NCBI GenBank assembly: GCA_022702545.1
Contig: JAHRBC010000003.1
Coordinates: 3,162,001 to 3,226,000 of the forward strand
Length of the DNA: 64,000 nt
From: Phycomyces nitens
Taxonomy: Eukaryota > Mucoromycota > Mucoromycetes > Mucorales > Phycomycetaceae
Direction of reading: 5' to 3'
Positions 12,855 to 24,736 of this stretch are shown here, piece by piece; position 1 is the stretch's first letter, and each line of letters begins with the position of its first letter. Under the pieces are notes generated by a model. That model saw only the letters and a list, made by a program, of their open reading frames with translations, was not told the origin of the DNA and did no database searches. The position numbers and the translations under genes were made by a program.

Positions 12855-15800
12855 CTAGACATTCCATTCAACAATAGATTGTTCTTTTTCTGCCCATTCT
12901 CGCAATAGGCACACAAATCCCCAACCCTCGGCTGATCTGTGGTTCTCAAATACGTCCAAGCCCCCGTTGTCTTTGTGGAGTTGAAGGACATTATCCGTGG
13001 TTACAATGATGATTTTGCACCTAAAAAAAAACAAATAAATAAACAAATAAATTTTTGGCACGTTTAGCCCACAATAATCATCACAGACTTTACCGTGCTC
13101 GTGATACAGCAACGTTCCACCTCTTGAAATCCAACAGGAAATCAAGCTCTCTTTGGGTGGTAGAAAGATGGGTAAAGCAGCCAATGACCAGCTCGCACTC
13201 TTGTCCCTGCATCTTCTCTACCGTGTCAACTACCACCGTGTCTTTGTCTCCAATGGCGCGTTGGACAGCTACACGCTGTCGATGGTAAGGTGTGACCACC
13301 ATCACATGGGGCGAGTCGTTTGTTTTGCTGATAGGTGTCTGGCTGCGCGATGCTTCGATGCGCGTCATCAGATGAGTATTCACTATCTGTGCCACCACCT
13401 CAGCTTCGGTTTCTATCTCGATTGCAGAGGAACTATTGGTGTTAAAAATCAGCCTAGCCATGGTCAAGGCATGGTTGGGATCCAGGATCGCCTTGATCTC
13501 TTGTGAGTGGCCGATTGGAGTAAATTTGGACCAGTCGTGCCTTAGACGCAAGCTTGGATATCTTGCAGTAAAATCATCTCCATAGATTTGTTGAAAGAAC
13601 GAATTGAGCTCTTGGTTCTAAAATGGCTGTTAGGTGAATATTGGATATAAACCCACTTGCCATTCTCCAATTGTCTTTGAGCTGGATTGTAGATGGTCCA
13701 AAGTCATTAGATACGCCTTTTTGGAGCCTAAAATTAGTGATTGATATCGCCTCGTTGTCGACGGTTCGCATCAGACACTCTTGTATGGACCCAAACAGAC
13801 ATGGCTCACTCAAGGGCATTTGAGGGTATTCGTTTTGAAGGATCGGCCCGAGTTGCTAACCAGACGTTAGTGAGAGCCAGCTTCTATATCATCGCTTACC
13901 ATGTGGTCTCCAGCAATTATAAGCCTTCCATTTGTGCCATTCAGGCAGTTGATAGCCAATGCAGAATCAGACACAAGCAACTGTCAAATCAAGTAGTATG
14001 AGACCACTAGAGCCCTTTGTTCATTGCCATCTATGCTGGCTTTGTTCTTACCTGGGAACTTTCATCAATGATCATCACATCTGCGCCAGCCCATTCAGGC
14101 CATGTCTTTTTAACCTTTGCCCAATCCCACACCGTACCACCCACCACAGCCGCCGTATTGGCATCCAGGCCCTTGATTATCCTGGACAATTGCTCTGCCT
14201 TGGAGCCCATGATTCCTTCGGTACCAATCGTCCCAAGACTCACGATTCGGAAGCCAAAGGTCTTTTGGCGAGACTGAACCGACCTTATTCTATTGAGCAG
14301 GTTGGCGATGGCATGACGGGTAAATGCTGTCACACCAATAACCAGGGGGCGGGTTTCAGGGCAGCCTCCAAATACATGTGCAATGTACCAATTCACAAAG
14401 AGCGCCAAGAATTCGGTCTTTCCAGACCCCTAATATGTTGCAAAACAGGGAAAGTATTTATTATTATTATTATTATTTTGGGTGAGATTGTTGCTTTGGC
14501 GTGCTTGGACTTACGGGTGGACCCCACACGATCTGGAGCCGGTTCTTGAGAACACTGGCTGAAATTGCCTGCTGTGAAGGAGACATTGCAAAATTATCAC
14601 AGAGACTCAATGCAGTATACTTGATGTCCACAGACAGACCATCGTCGACAGACATTTTTGACCAGCCGTTTGGATCTCTGATTATTTGCTAAAATGCCAA
14701 TCAATAATACCCTAAATAAAACAAGCAAACAAAGGCTTACCAAGAATACAGAGTCATCGTTCTCGGCTTCCATGCTTTCAAGGGCTGTGATCACCTTGTC
14801 TGTGTTGAAATCAATGTGGCGTCTGTAGAGCAAATATTTGGCTCCCTTGACAAGCCTCAGGGACTTGAAGTACCCCGAAAGCACAACAAGATTATCGTCC
14901 TTGCTTATTGACTTGACGTTGAATGTGCTGATATTCAGATTTCTGAACTTTGCTCTGTACAAAACATCAGGGTATGATATTATTTCCAAGATGCCCTAGG
15001 AAACCAACGTATATGTATATTAAGATGTATATTAAGATGCATATATGTATGTATACATGTATACATGTATGCATGTATGTATGCATGTATGTGTGTATGT
15101 TTTAATTGGCATATGTGTAACTGAGATGGTCTACCTTTGAACTGGCCGGCACAAGAATATATTCTTGAAATGTATTTATCTTTAGGGAATCAACCCTGAT
15201 TCTTGTCATACTGTCTTGGCCTACCACAAAGTGCCCAACTAGACTTTCGTACTGTCGTACGGGACTTGTATACTTTTTGTATTCCACAAACTCTAGAAGC
15301 AACCCGTTTGTAGGTTCTAAGAGACCACTTTTGGCAACAATGCAAAGGTCTGCAAGGCGTTCTGTACGTAGTTTCTCATAACTAGCCAGGAGCTCGAGAT
15401 ACTTGAAGAACATTAGTCTGGCCAATGTGTTGGAATATCTCACGGCTCGTGTCCACACAAACGGCTGGCATTCGAGGGGAAATATACACACACCCGTCTG
15501 CTTCTGGTATTCACTAGCCATTGCTTTGTAGCTCTTTACTATCTGGCCATAGACTTTAATCCGGCTTCTCTTGGCGTCTTCCAGGCCAGAATTCTGACCA
15601 GAGACCCAGGCATCGTACATTTCCTCTTCACTGATACCCTCGAGAGATTCCTTGGATCGAAAGTCTGTGGTCATCCAGACTGCAATATCAACAAGGCTAT
15701 AGAATCCAGGTACCCCAAGTGCGATATTCTCACGCAAGATGTCTTCCAGGACCACAAACCGGCAAGGCGACAGGGTATCTAGGTTAGTGTGGTCTGGAAA

Positions 15801-17386
15801 TAGTGCATTGGAGTGCTTTAGAAGATTGACATTTACAAAGAGATTGAGCAGGCACTCCTTTGCATTTGACATGACATTTTCAAAATCGTCAATGTACTCT
15901 AGGTTTTCTTTGCCTGAAAAAAGTTGGCACAGACATTCTTGGATTGCTAGCCTAGTCTTGCTTTCATAGACGTAAATGGCAAATCTGGCCCCTGTATTGG
16001 CCATCTTGGTCAGCACAGCAAACAAGTTGGTTGCAAACTCGGCAGCCAGAATGACATGGGCTTTGATGCCCTTTGTTTCTGTGGTATCTACTGACCCACT
16101 AAACTGGACGTCAAGACCGTCCTTTGATACTCCGCCGATAGAGTATGAGCACATGCGGTTGTGTGTAGGATCGACCAGAAAACAAATATAAATGTCTTGG
16201 TCAATGTGCCCAGGAATACTTCCAGAGGGTTTGCCGATAAACTATATATATATAGAGATTGGTACACATCAAGACGTGCTGTTCATATCTGCTTACAATT
16301 GGCTTCTTGGTTGAATAGGCCTCGTAAAAAGGTTCAAACAATGGACTCTTTTTGATAATCTGCCATTCATCGGGACGGCAATGGGATCCATTGAACCCTT
16401 GGAGAGACATGTGCTGAAGTTGAGCAGAGAGGTCTTCCAGGTCATCAGGCATCATGTCCTTTGCGGTCTTTAGTACATGGGGGGTCATGTAAGGGATCTC
16501 GCCAGGTGTTCCGGTAGCTTCTTTCCTACAGTGCGAGGCATATGTGCAGGCCTTGCATTTCGCATTGTAGACCCACTTTGGGTCTTTGGTTTGAAGGCTG
16601 GTGATAAGCTCGGTCGTGTAAAAGTGCTTTATTTTTGGGATCATCAAATCGACTCTAAAGGTCGTGGGCTCATTCCAGTCGGACGGCAGCCAGACTCCTC
16701 CCAGATAATCGACCTTGAGGTTACGAATGTCTCGTACGATAAAAGACAAGAGGTATGCATATGTGGCCACTTGGAACTACATGTTCTTTAGATTTCTACA
16801 GGTTGCTTAATGCGTGTCTTTTTTTACCTGATGAGACGAATGTACGGCCTTTGAAGACTTTGCATCAATTATAAACAGCACTCGTTCCTTTGATACAGGA
16901 TCTTCTTTGACACGAATAAAATCGGGTACGAATTTACGCAGACGGTACACAGTTGTATTCCTAATCTCTTGTTCATAAAAGCTCTCTGGAACTTCAAGCC
17001 CGAGCTGATACAATGTCTGGCCAGGCTTAAGCTCTCGCAAAATCTGTCTAGTCTGTTTGATTGGTGTATTCGTATGGTCAATGGTTGTTTTCTTGTCCAA
17101 GGATTCAAAGAGGGCTTCTTCAAACGAATATCCTCGCTTGAAATTAGCCTCCTGTGTCTTTGATGGGTCTTTTTTGGCCTGCGTGGGTTGAGACGACAGG
17201 CAGAGGAGTTTCTGGCAATTGAATAGCCCGCTCTTGGCCAGGCCAGATATGGTAAAGCTTTTGAGAACTGGCTCTGGTGGCTATATGATTTCGAATGAGA
17301 TTAGATGAATGCGATGATGAATGAGGTGCAAATTGATCCCAAGACAGAGTTCAATTCCAACTTTCCTCTCGATTATTTTCTGTCAT
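12855..17386 (-). CDS. RecB/Dna2-like PD-(D/E)XK nuclease fused to SF1 helicase (TM0106-like architecture)
   Basis: Exons on the minus strand: 17280-16828, 16776-16297, 16241-15135, 14995-14741, 14688-14515, 14429-14052, 13980-13900, 13855-13661, 13617-13094 and 13020-12855, giving 1270 aa. The N-terminal nuclease has FVPDFIRV and FIIDAKSS (catalytic D and DxK), then HSSHQFQVATYAYLL. A Cys cluster CKACTYASHC (about 225-234) with an N-terminal Cys (FNC or LLC, about 22-27) resembles the 4Fe-4S arrangement of Dna2, AddB and Cas4. A middle region (about 312-765) follows, possibly RNase H-like. The C-terminal SF1 helicase has GPPGSGKT split across an intron, MIIDESSQ, AGDHMQLGPIL, DNWRMNQ, TVEKMQGQE and VAVSRAR. 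All but the last intron are phase 0. The N-terminus is unresolved: an ATG at 17386 would need a GTTGGA donor. Its role in DNA processing or repair is inferred. Confidence 0.85.
13618..13660 (-). other. 43-nt GC-AG intron in the nuclease-helicase gene
   Basis: Minus-strand exons meet as AATTGGAGAATG|GCAAGT...TTTTAG|AACCAAGAG. Removing the 43 nt joins DNWRM to NQELNSFFQQI, which is the conserved SF1 helicase motif. A GT donor that keeps both the motif and the frame is not available here, so this is a GC-AG intron with a strong GCAAGT donor. Confidence 0.85.
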
Positions 17387-17895
17387 GTAAAAAAAACAAA
17401 AAAGAGAAGAAGGATTGGTTGGGTGTAAAGAGGTTGGACACGATGAAATCATCAAATAAAATTTAGGCTGGTATCTTGACACCTGGTTAAATAAAAGAAT
17501 GGTACAAGACTTGAACTGGCCATAATCAAGGCCCATGAGCCTTGACTATGGCTAGAAATCCAAATGGACATTTTTGCGATATATTTTATGCAAATCTATC
17601 AATATTTTGCCCTGGTTCTTGGATTTACAGTAGGATATAGATTTTTATTAATATGTATATAAAACTTTTTTTTTTGGTGCGGAGCAAGGCAGATTTTTTT
17701 TTAGTTTGCTGGAGAACAATGGAACCACTGTGCAAGAAATCCAGCCAAAGCATGGACTGTTGGGTCAGGCGACGATAAAAATTCGCATGAAAAATTATTA
17801 TTTCACCAAGCAATAAATATAAAAATTAGTTCTTGAAATCAATTTATTCAAATATATAAATATATATATAAATATTATATATCTTTTTTGGCCTT
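17387..17895. other. Divergent promoter region, nuclease-helicase / phosphate symporter
   Basis: About 500 bp of AT-rich DNA with poly-T and ATATA runs just before the symporter start. It may hide the first exon of the nuclease-helicase gene. No other gene is supported, and no CACGTG phosphate-response box is seen here. Confidence 0.5.
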
Positions 17896-19542
17896 ATGTC
17901 AATTCGAAATCTGCCGGGACAAGACGAGGAAAATATCCAGATTCCTACAAACAATCTAAAGAGTCTCGAGAATCTGGAGAGGACCATTGGAGACAAACTC
18001 AATTGGTTCACTATTCGTACAGTCATCACTTCAGGAGCAGGTTTCTTTACAGATTCCTATGATGTGTTTATCATCAACCTCGTATCGCCAATGCTAGGCT
18101 ATCTATACTATTCAGCACATGGCAACAAAATCCCTGCCGACATTGAGGGTATCCTCAAGGGCATGTCTTCAGTCGGCACTCTTCTGGGCCAGCTCTTCTT
18201 TGGGTTCATGGGCGACATTCTTGGCCGCAGGATATATGGCTTTGAGCTCATTATTATTATCATTGGCACCATCAACTGCGCAACATCTTCTTCTACTCTT
18301 CGTGGTGTATCAGCAATCGGCTTCCTTGGATTCTGGCGTCTGATCTTGGGTCTAGGAATTGGTGGCGACTATCCAATGTCTGCCACAATTACTTCCGAGT
18401 GGTCTTCCAAAGGTCGTCGTGGTATGATGATGGCCTTGATCTTCTCTATGCAGGGCATAGGTAATCTGGCAGCAGCAATCGTCACTCTGGTCCTTCTTGC
18501 CATATTCAAAAATCTCATCAATGACGATATCAATAACCTCGACTATGTCTGGCGTCTTTGCATCGGTCTGGGCGCTGTTCCCGCGGCAGCTACGATCTAC
18601 CTCAGATTTACGATGCCAGAATCTCCTCGTTATGCACAAAACGTCAAAAAGGCTGAAGAGAATGCCCAGGCAAAGGCAGAATGTGAAAGAATAACCCAAG
18701 CCCAGGGTCTCGAACCAGAAAAAAAGATTGGGCATTGGGTAGAGTTTGGGAGATACTTTAGACAATGGCGACATCTCCGGGTCCTTCTTGGAACTGCTCT
18801 CTCTTGGTTCTTGCTCGACATTGCATTCTATGGCACGGGTCTTAATAACGCCTACATCTTGGAAGCCATTGGGTACTCTAGCAAACCTACTCCCTACGAA
18901 ACAATCTGGTCCAACACGGTTGGGCAGCTCATTATCACCTGTCTTGGGTCTGTCCCAGGCTACTATCTATCTGTTATCTTTATTGAACGATGGGGCCGTA
19001 AAACTATCCAGATTATGGGGTTTGAAGTCTGTACAGTCCTGTTTGCCATTATGGCTGGTGCCTACTACCAGCTCCGGGACAAGGCCATCCCAGCTTTTAT
19101 TGCCATGTTTACTCTTGCTCAACTGTTCCAAAACTTTGGGGCCAACACAACCACGTTCATTATTCCGGGCGAAGTGTTTCCTACAAAGGTCCGTGCATCT
19201 GCGCATGGCATATCTGCCGCATCTGGAAAGGCTGGTGCGATCCTGGCATCTTTTGCATTTAATGTCCTCGTGGATTCTGGAGGGCCTCCTGGTGCACATG
19301 CTTTTCTGCCACAGACCTTGGGCATCTTTGCAGCCATCATGTTCCTGGGCCTTATTGTGACCCTGCTGTGGATCCCGGAATCCAAGGGCAAGGACCTTGA
19401 TGAGTTTGAGGAAGACTATGTCCAGCCTGATCAAAGGCCTCAATTGCCAGCAAACTATTCGATCCATTGTTCTGGTGGACCAGCTCAATTGAAGCCTTTT
19501 GAGCAGGATGAGTACCAAAACATTCCAATTGGAAATCGATAA
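17896..19542 (+). CDS. PHO84: Inorganic phosphate:H+ symporter, Pho84-like MFS transporter
   Basis: Plasma-membrane major facilitator that imports phosphate with protons. A single uninterrupted exon of 548 aa has 12 predicted membrane segments in two halves, split by a charged cytosolic loop (about 235-285). Family signatures visible are GAGFFTDSYDVFIINLV in TM1, GFMGDILGRR between TM2 and TM3, and GLGIGGDYPMSATITSEW in TM4, the phosphate-transporter signature. The second half has NFGANTTTFIIPGEVFPTKV and ASGKAGAI. The C-terminal tail is acidic. Length matches fungal Pho84 (about 530-590). The gene is intronless, unlike nearly all its neighbours. VTC1, another phosphate gene, lies 1.3 kb downstream. 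The phosphate family assignment is firm; high-affinity versus other subtype is not decided. Confidence 0.95.
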   Translation: MSIRNLPGQDEENIQIPTNNLKSLENLERTIGDKLNWFTIRTVITSGAGFFTDSYDVFIINLVSPMLGYLYYSAHGNKIPADIEGILKGMSSVGTLLGQLFFGFMGDILGRRIYGFELIIIIIGTINCATSSSTLRGVSAIGFLGFWRLILGLGIGGDYPMSATITSEWSSKGRRGMMMALIFSMQGIGNLAAAIVTLVLLAIFKNLINDDINNLDYVWRLCIGLGAVPAAATIYLRFTMPESPRYAQNVKKAEENAQAKAECERITQAQGLEPEKKIGHWVEFGRYFRQWRHLRVLLGTALSWFLLDIAFYGTGLNNAYILEAIGYSSKPTPYETIWSNTVGQLIITCLGSVPGYYLSVIFIERWGRKTIQIMGFEVCTVLFAIMAGAYYQLRDKAIPAFIAMFTLAQLFQNFGANTTTFIIPGEVFPTKVRASAHGISAASGKAGAILASFAFNVLVDSGGPPGAHAFLPQTLGIFAAIMFLGLIVTLLWIPESKGKDLDEFEEDYVQPDQRPQLPANYSIHCSGGPAQLKPFEQDEYQNIPIGNR

Positions 19543-19881
19543 TACAATGGATATCCTTGACCACCAAGTGTGGTTTTACAATTGTATATAACATAACCCA
19601 TTTAAATTTTATTTTTATTATTATTATTATTATTATTATTTATTGGATTTTATATAAAACAAATACATCCCCTGTCAAATATTTTTTTTCAAGGTAAAGA
19701 ACAATAAAAAAATAATACATGTATATATACACACACACACACACACATTCCAGTACCATCAAGATTATATAACTTGTAAAAAAACATGACTCGTTTTCCC
19801 CTTAAGCCACCATTTAAATGTAGATTAAAGTGCCTTTTTGTAAATTTTATTGTGATTTAGATGGTCTAAAAAAAAGGGGGT
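19543..19881. other. Convergent 3' region with TTA and CA microsatellites
   Basis: Spacer between the 3' ends of the symporter and uS10. It holds (TTA)n at about 19614-19640 and (CA)n at about 19730-19747. No gene seen. Confidence 0.7.
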
Positions 19882-19885
19882 TTAG

Positions 19886-19919
<34 letters not shown>

Positions 19920-20298
19920 TGGAGATGGAGGTGATCTGCTTGACGATCTCAGAGGGAGAGTGCAAGTCGATCAAACGCTTGTGGATTCTCATCTCGAAGC
20001 GGTCAAAGGTCTCGGAACCGTTACCACAGGGAGACTTACGGGTGGTGATGCGGAGGACCTTGGTGGGGAGACGGACGGGACCCTTGACCTTGAGCTGCTT
20101 GTCCTTGGCACGCTGGATAAGATCGGCAGAAACCTTCTCGAGGTTCTTGACGTTGCGGGAAGTCAAGGTGATGCGGATACGGTGGATCTTGGCCTCGACC
20201 TGTTCTTCAACACCGGGCTTCTGGGCAGACTTGACCTGGGTGGCATGTGAGACAGATGTGTAATCAAGCCACATCTATGGACTTACGGGAGCAGACAT
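19882..20298 (-). CDS. RPS20: 40S ribosomal protein S20 (uS10), 2 exons
   Basis: Small-subunit ribosomal protein. Exon 1 (20298-20287) encodes only MSAP; exon 2 (20235-19882) follows after a 51-nt intron, giving 121 aa. The body is highly conserved: [60 protein letters not shown] and the end [13 protein letters not shown]. The intron placed after only four codons is a common arrangement in fungal ribosomal protein genes. Codon use is biased to C/G third positions, as expected for high expression. Confidence 0.97.
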
Positions 20299-20858
20299 AA
20301 TGGATATGAAAAGAGAAGGAAAACGCGATGGTCAGCTCAGGACAAAAATTTTACCTCTTTCTGAAAACGTGACGTGTATTTTTTCTGGTCGTGGCTGTTG
20401 TGCGGGTACTCAAAGTAAAGGTGATTGGCTCTGATGGTCAAAGGCAGAGCTGAAAGACAAGGTCTGTGCGAGAGATATTGTTGGCTTTTTTATTACTATT
20501 ATTACTATTATTTTTATTTTATTTTACTATTATTTTTATTGTTATTGTCTTTTTTTTCGTGTACAAACCAAAGTCATACTCCAAACTCTGCCTTGTTAAA
20601 GAAGCACGGATATTATTAGGGTTAAAGAAGTTGGCTACCCGATGAGAGATTTGTTCTGCACGTGGGTCAACAAGATATTTCATTGGTATATGTAAAAATG
20701 TTTGACGTCCCGCACTTATCCCTCGTTTTATAATTATAATTATATGTATATATTTTGGAAAGATGGTTAAAGAGGATGAAAAGGATAGGATAGGATAGAA
20801 TAGGATAGAATAGAATAGGATATAATATAATAAAATGTATGTATGAATGCTTGACCGT
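20299..20858. other. Intergenic region uS10 promoter / VTC1 3' end
   Basis: 560 bp between two minus-strand genes. Contains TTA/TTATTT microsatellites (about 20490-20545), a GGATA/GAATA-type repeat (about 20780-20825) and a single CACGTGGG box (20659-20666). No gene is supported. Confidence 0.6.
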
Positions 20859-21287
20859 TTAGAATTTTCCCTTTTCACCCACACGCACTATAGGTTGTTG
20901 TAAAGGTTAGATCGATAATGAATTCAAAAGATGTTACTCACAGTAAAAGTTTATCATGATGGCCAGCAAAAGAAAGATGCAGAGAACGGTGGGGCCAACC
21001 CGATCATCATAGGGTGCGGATTCTCTGTTTCTGATCTTGGTTGCTCTCCAGTGAAAGGTATAGAGAGCATAGAGCATGACACCCATGGCAATAATGGTAA
21101 AGAGCACGGCAGACAGACGGCCAATACGATCACCAAAGTTCAATAGACCCATGGCCAATCCGCCGAGCACGACGGTGAAGTTGAGCCAGGCAAGGAAGGT
21201 GCGCTCATTGGCAAAGAAGACCTTTGGCTCGATGCGCACTGGAAGGGCAATGCGCTTGTTCTGTGTGGATTCAAGGACACTGGACAT
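20859..21287 (-). CDS. VTC1: Vacuolar transporter chaperone subunit Vtc1, 2 exons
   Basis: Small membrane subunit of the VTC complex, which makes polyphosphate and moves it into the vacuole. Exon 1 (21287-20942) encodes [20 protein letters not shown], the conserved entry to TM1, and three membrane segments. A GTGAGT donor lies in the codon after NFY, and a 52-nt intron leads to exon 2 (20887-20859), which adds LRVGEKGKF. The total is 124 aa, with the NFxLR ending seen in yeast Vtc1. Without the intron the protein would stop seven residues earlier, lacking that ending. It lies near the phosphate symporter, a functional link. Confidence 0.93.
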
Positions 21288-21443
21288 TTTGAAAGGAAAG
21301 AAGAAAGGGAAAATGATGTAAAACAGATTTTATAGATATATATATGTGTGTGTATGTGTATATATAATATATATATATATAGGGACTGTTTGTGCGGACA
21401 TTTTAAAACAAGCCCGTTTAGATCAATTTGTACCATCTTTTTA

Positions 21444-22273
21444 TTAAGCAAGTACTCCAGTCTCTTCGACGTGTATCCGTCCAGACTGGCGAATGGCCTG
21501 CTGTACCATCCATGCCTCTAAGCTGGCCATATCTCTCTGAGAATACCTAATGTTCCTATGCTGTCTCTTGGGTAATCTCAAGTGGCCTAGACAACCATCA
21601 GCACGCATTATGTCCATACCATCTGGCTTACCAACTAGCACCACCCTTGGACTGGCTGGCTCAATTGCACATCTTCGTTTCCGGGCAGGAGACTGGCCAA
21701 AGGTCGAGTGGTGGATCTCAGATGTCTAGGAGGGGGGGAGGGAGGGGGGAATTTAGCATTGGTTGGTTAGGTTGATTTTGTTTACCTTATTCGTGTGCCA
21801 TGAAGTGTAAATGACTCCAAAGGTGTCCTGGACACAGTAAGGACAACTGGCCTGGGATGTATCTGGCGTAGGTTGGATATGCAGAAAGCATTCGGTGCAT
21901 ATCGGCTGATCACAGCAGCGTGTATAGTTGATATCCGAAGGGTAGTACTATGGCAATGATTAGGGTTTGGCTATCCATTAGATTAACGCACCAGAAAGCA
22001 AATTGGGCACTCTACGGATCCCCTCAAAGACATCTGTGGCTCCACTTGCCCTATATAAATAATCAGCAACCAGCAATCGCCTTGGCCATGACCATGACCA
22101 TGGCTACCAAGAGTACCTTTGTAGAATGGTCCCAGGCGTCGATTGAGGATCAACTGTTTCAGAATGTTATCGTCATAATCTCGCTTGGAGTGTGGATAAA
22201 TGTTGTTTGGGATTGTGGAGCCCAGTTCAAGGCTTTGACTGGAGACCGTGTGTCGAGAAGACGAGTTACCCAT
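21444..22273 (-). CDS. Sip5-like RING-type zinc-finger protein, 4 exons
   Basis: Exons 22273-22117, 22050-21992, 21947-21786 and 21725-21444 give 219 aa. The N-terminus MGNSSSR fits an N-myristoylation signal. Then IYPHSKRDYDDNILKQLI and RRLGPFYKG precede ECPICFL-YYPSDINYTRCC, PICTECFLHI and SCPYC, a C-x2-C / C-C / C-x2-C / C-x2-C zinc-binding pattern. This arrangement matches fungal Sip5, which in yeast interacts with Snf1 kinase and the Reg1/Glc7 phosphatase. The protein is shorter than yeast Sip5 (489 aa) and lacks its long C-terminal part, so the match is to the core region only. The first donor (GTACTC) is weak. The last intron has a C-rich polypyrimidine tract before its acceptor. Confidence 0.85.
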
Positions 22274-24213
<1,940 letters not shown>

Positions 24214-24736
24214 ATCATAATATTATTAATATTTATAATGTGATATATAAGCTCCAGAAGAAATCCAAAAAAAAGAACCATCTTTATATATATATAAAAA
24301 CATAGTCAAAGTACCTCCCTCCCCCCTTTCTTTCTTCCTTTCCTGCTAATTTCTAATACATATATTTACTCTCTTGTTGATAAAACAAAAAAGAGAGAGG
24401 GCATTATTAATTGGGATTCTCTTGGCAGAGCATAAATATCTAAAAAAAACCATTTATTTTTATTTATTTTTAATTGGTCAATATTTGTAAACTCTTTTTT
24501 GCCCACTCTAGAAACACTTTGTATTCAGCCCATCAAAAAAGAAAGAAATGGCCAAATGTCACAGATTTTGGTGGGACGAGACTTTAATATCCAACAATTT
24601 ATTTATTAATATACATTTGTTTTATATCCTTTTACCCTTTTGTGTCAAAACGTCATTGGTACTACCTTGCACTATAAAATAAGCTGTCTTTACCCTTTTC
24701 ACTGTCATCATCTCTTTCTTTTCCCTTGTTTTCCAA
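24214..24736. other. Intergenic region, SRPK 3' end / PX protein promoter
   Basis: 523 bp of AT-rich DNA with pyrimidine-rich stretches near 24315-24345 and 24700-24735. No gene is supported. Confidence 0.6.

Noticed and set aside
20659..20666. CACGTGGG as a phosphate-response element
   Set aside because: It lies downstream of VTC1 and about 360 bp upstream of uS10, not in front of either phosphate gene; one 8-bp match is weak evidence.
21729..21749. G-rich tract as a quadruplex
   Set aside because: It is inside a minus-strand intron, where the RNA carries the C-rich complement acting as the polypyrimidine tract before the acceptor.
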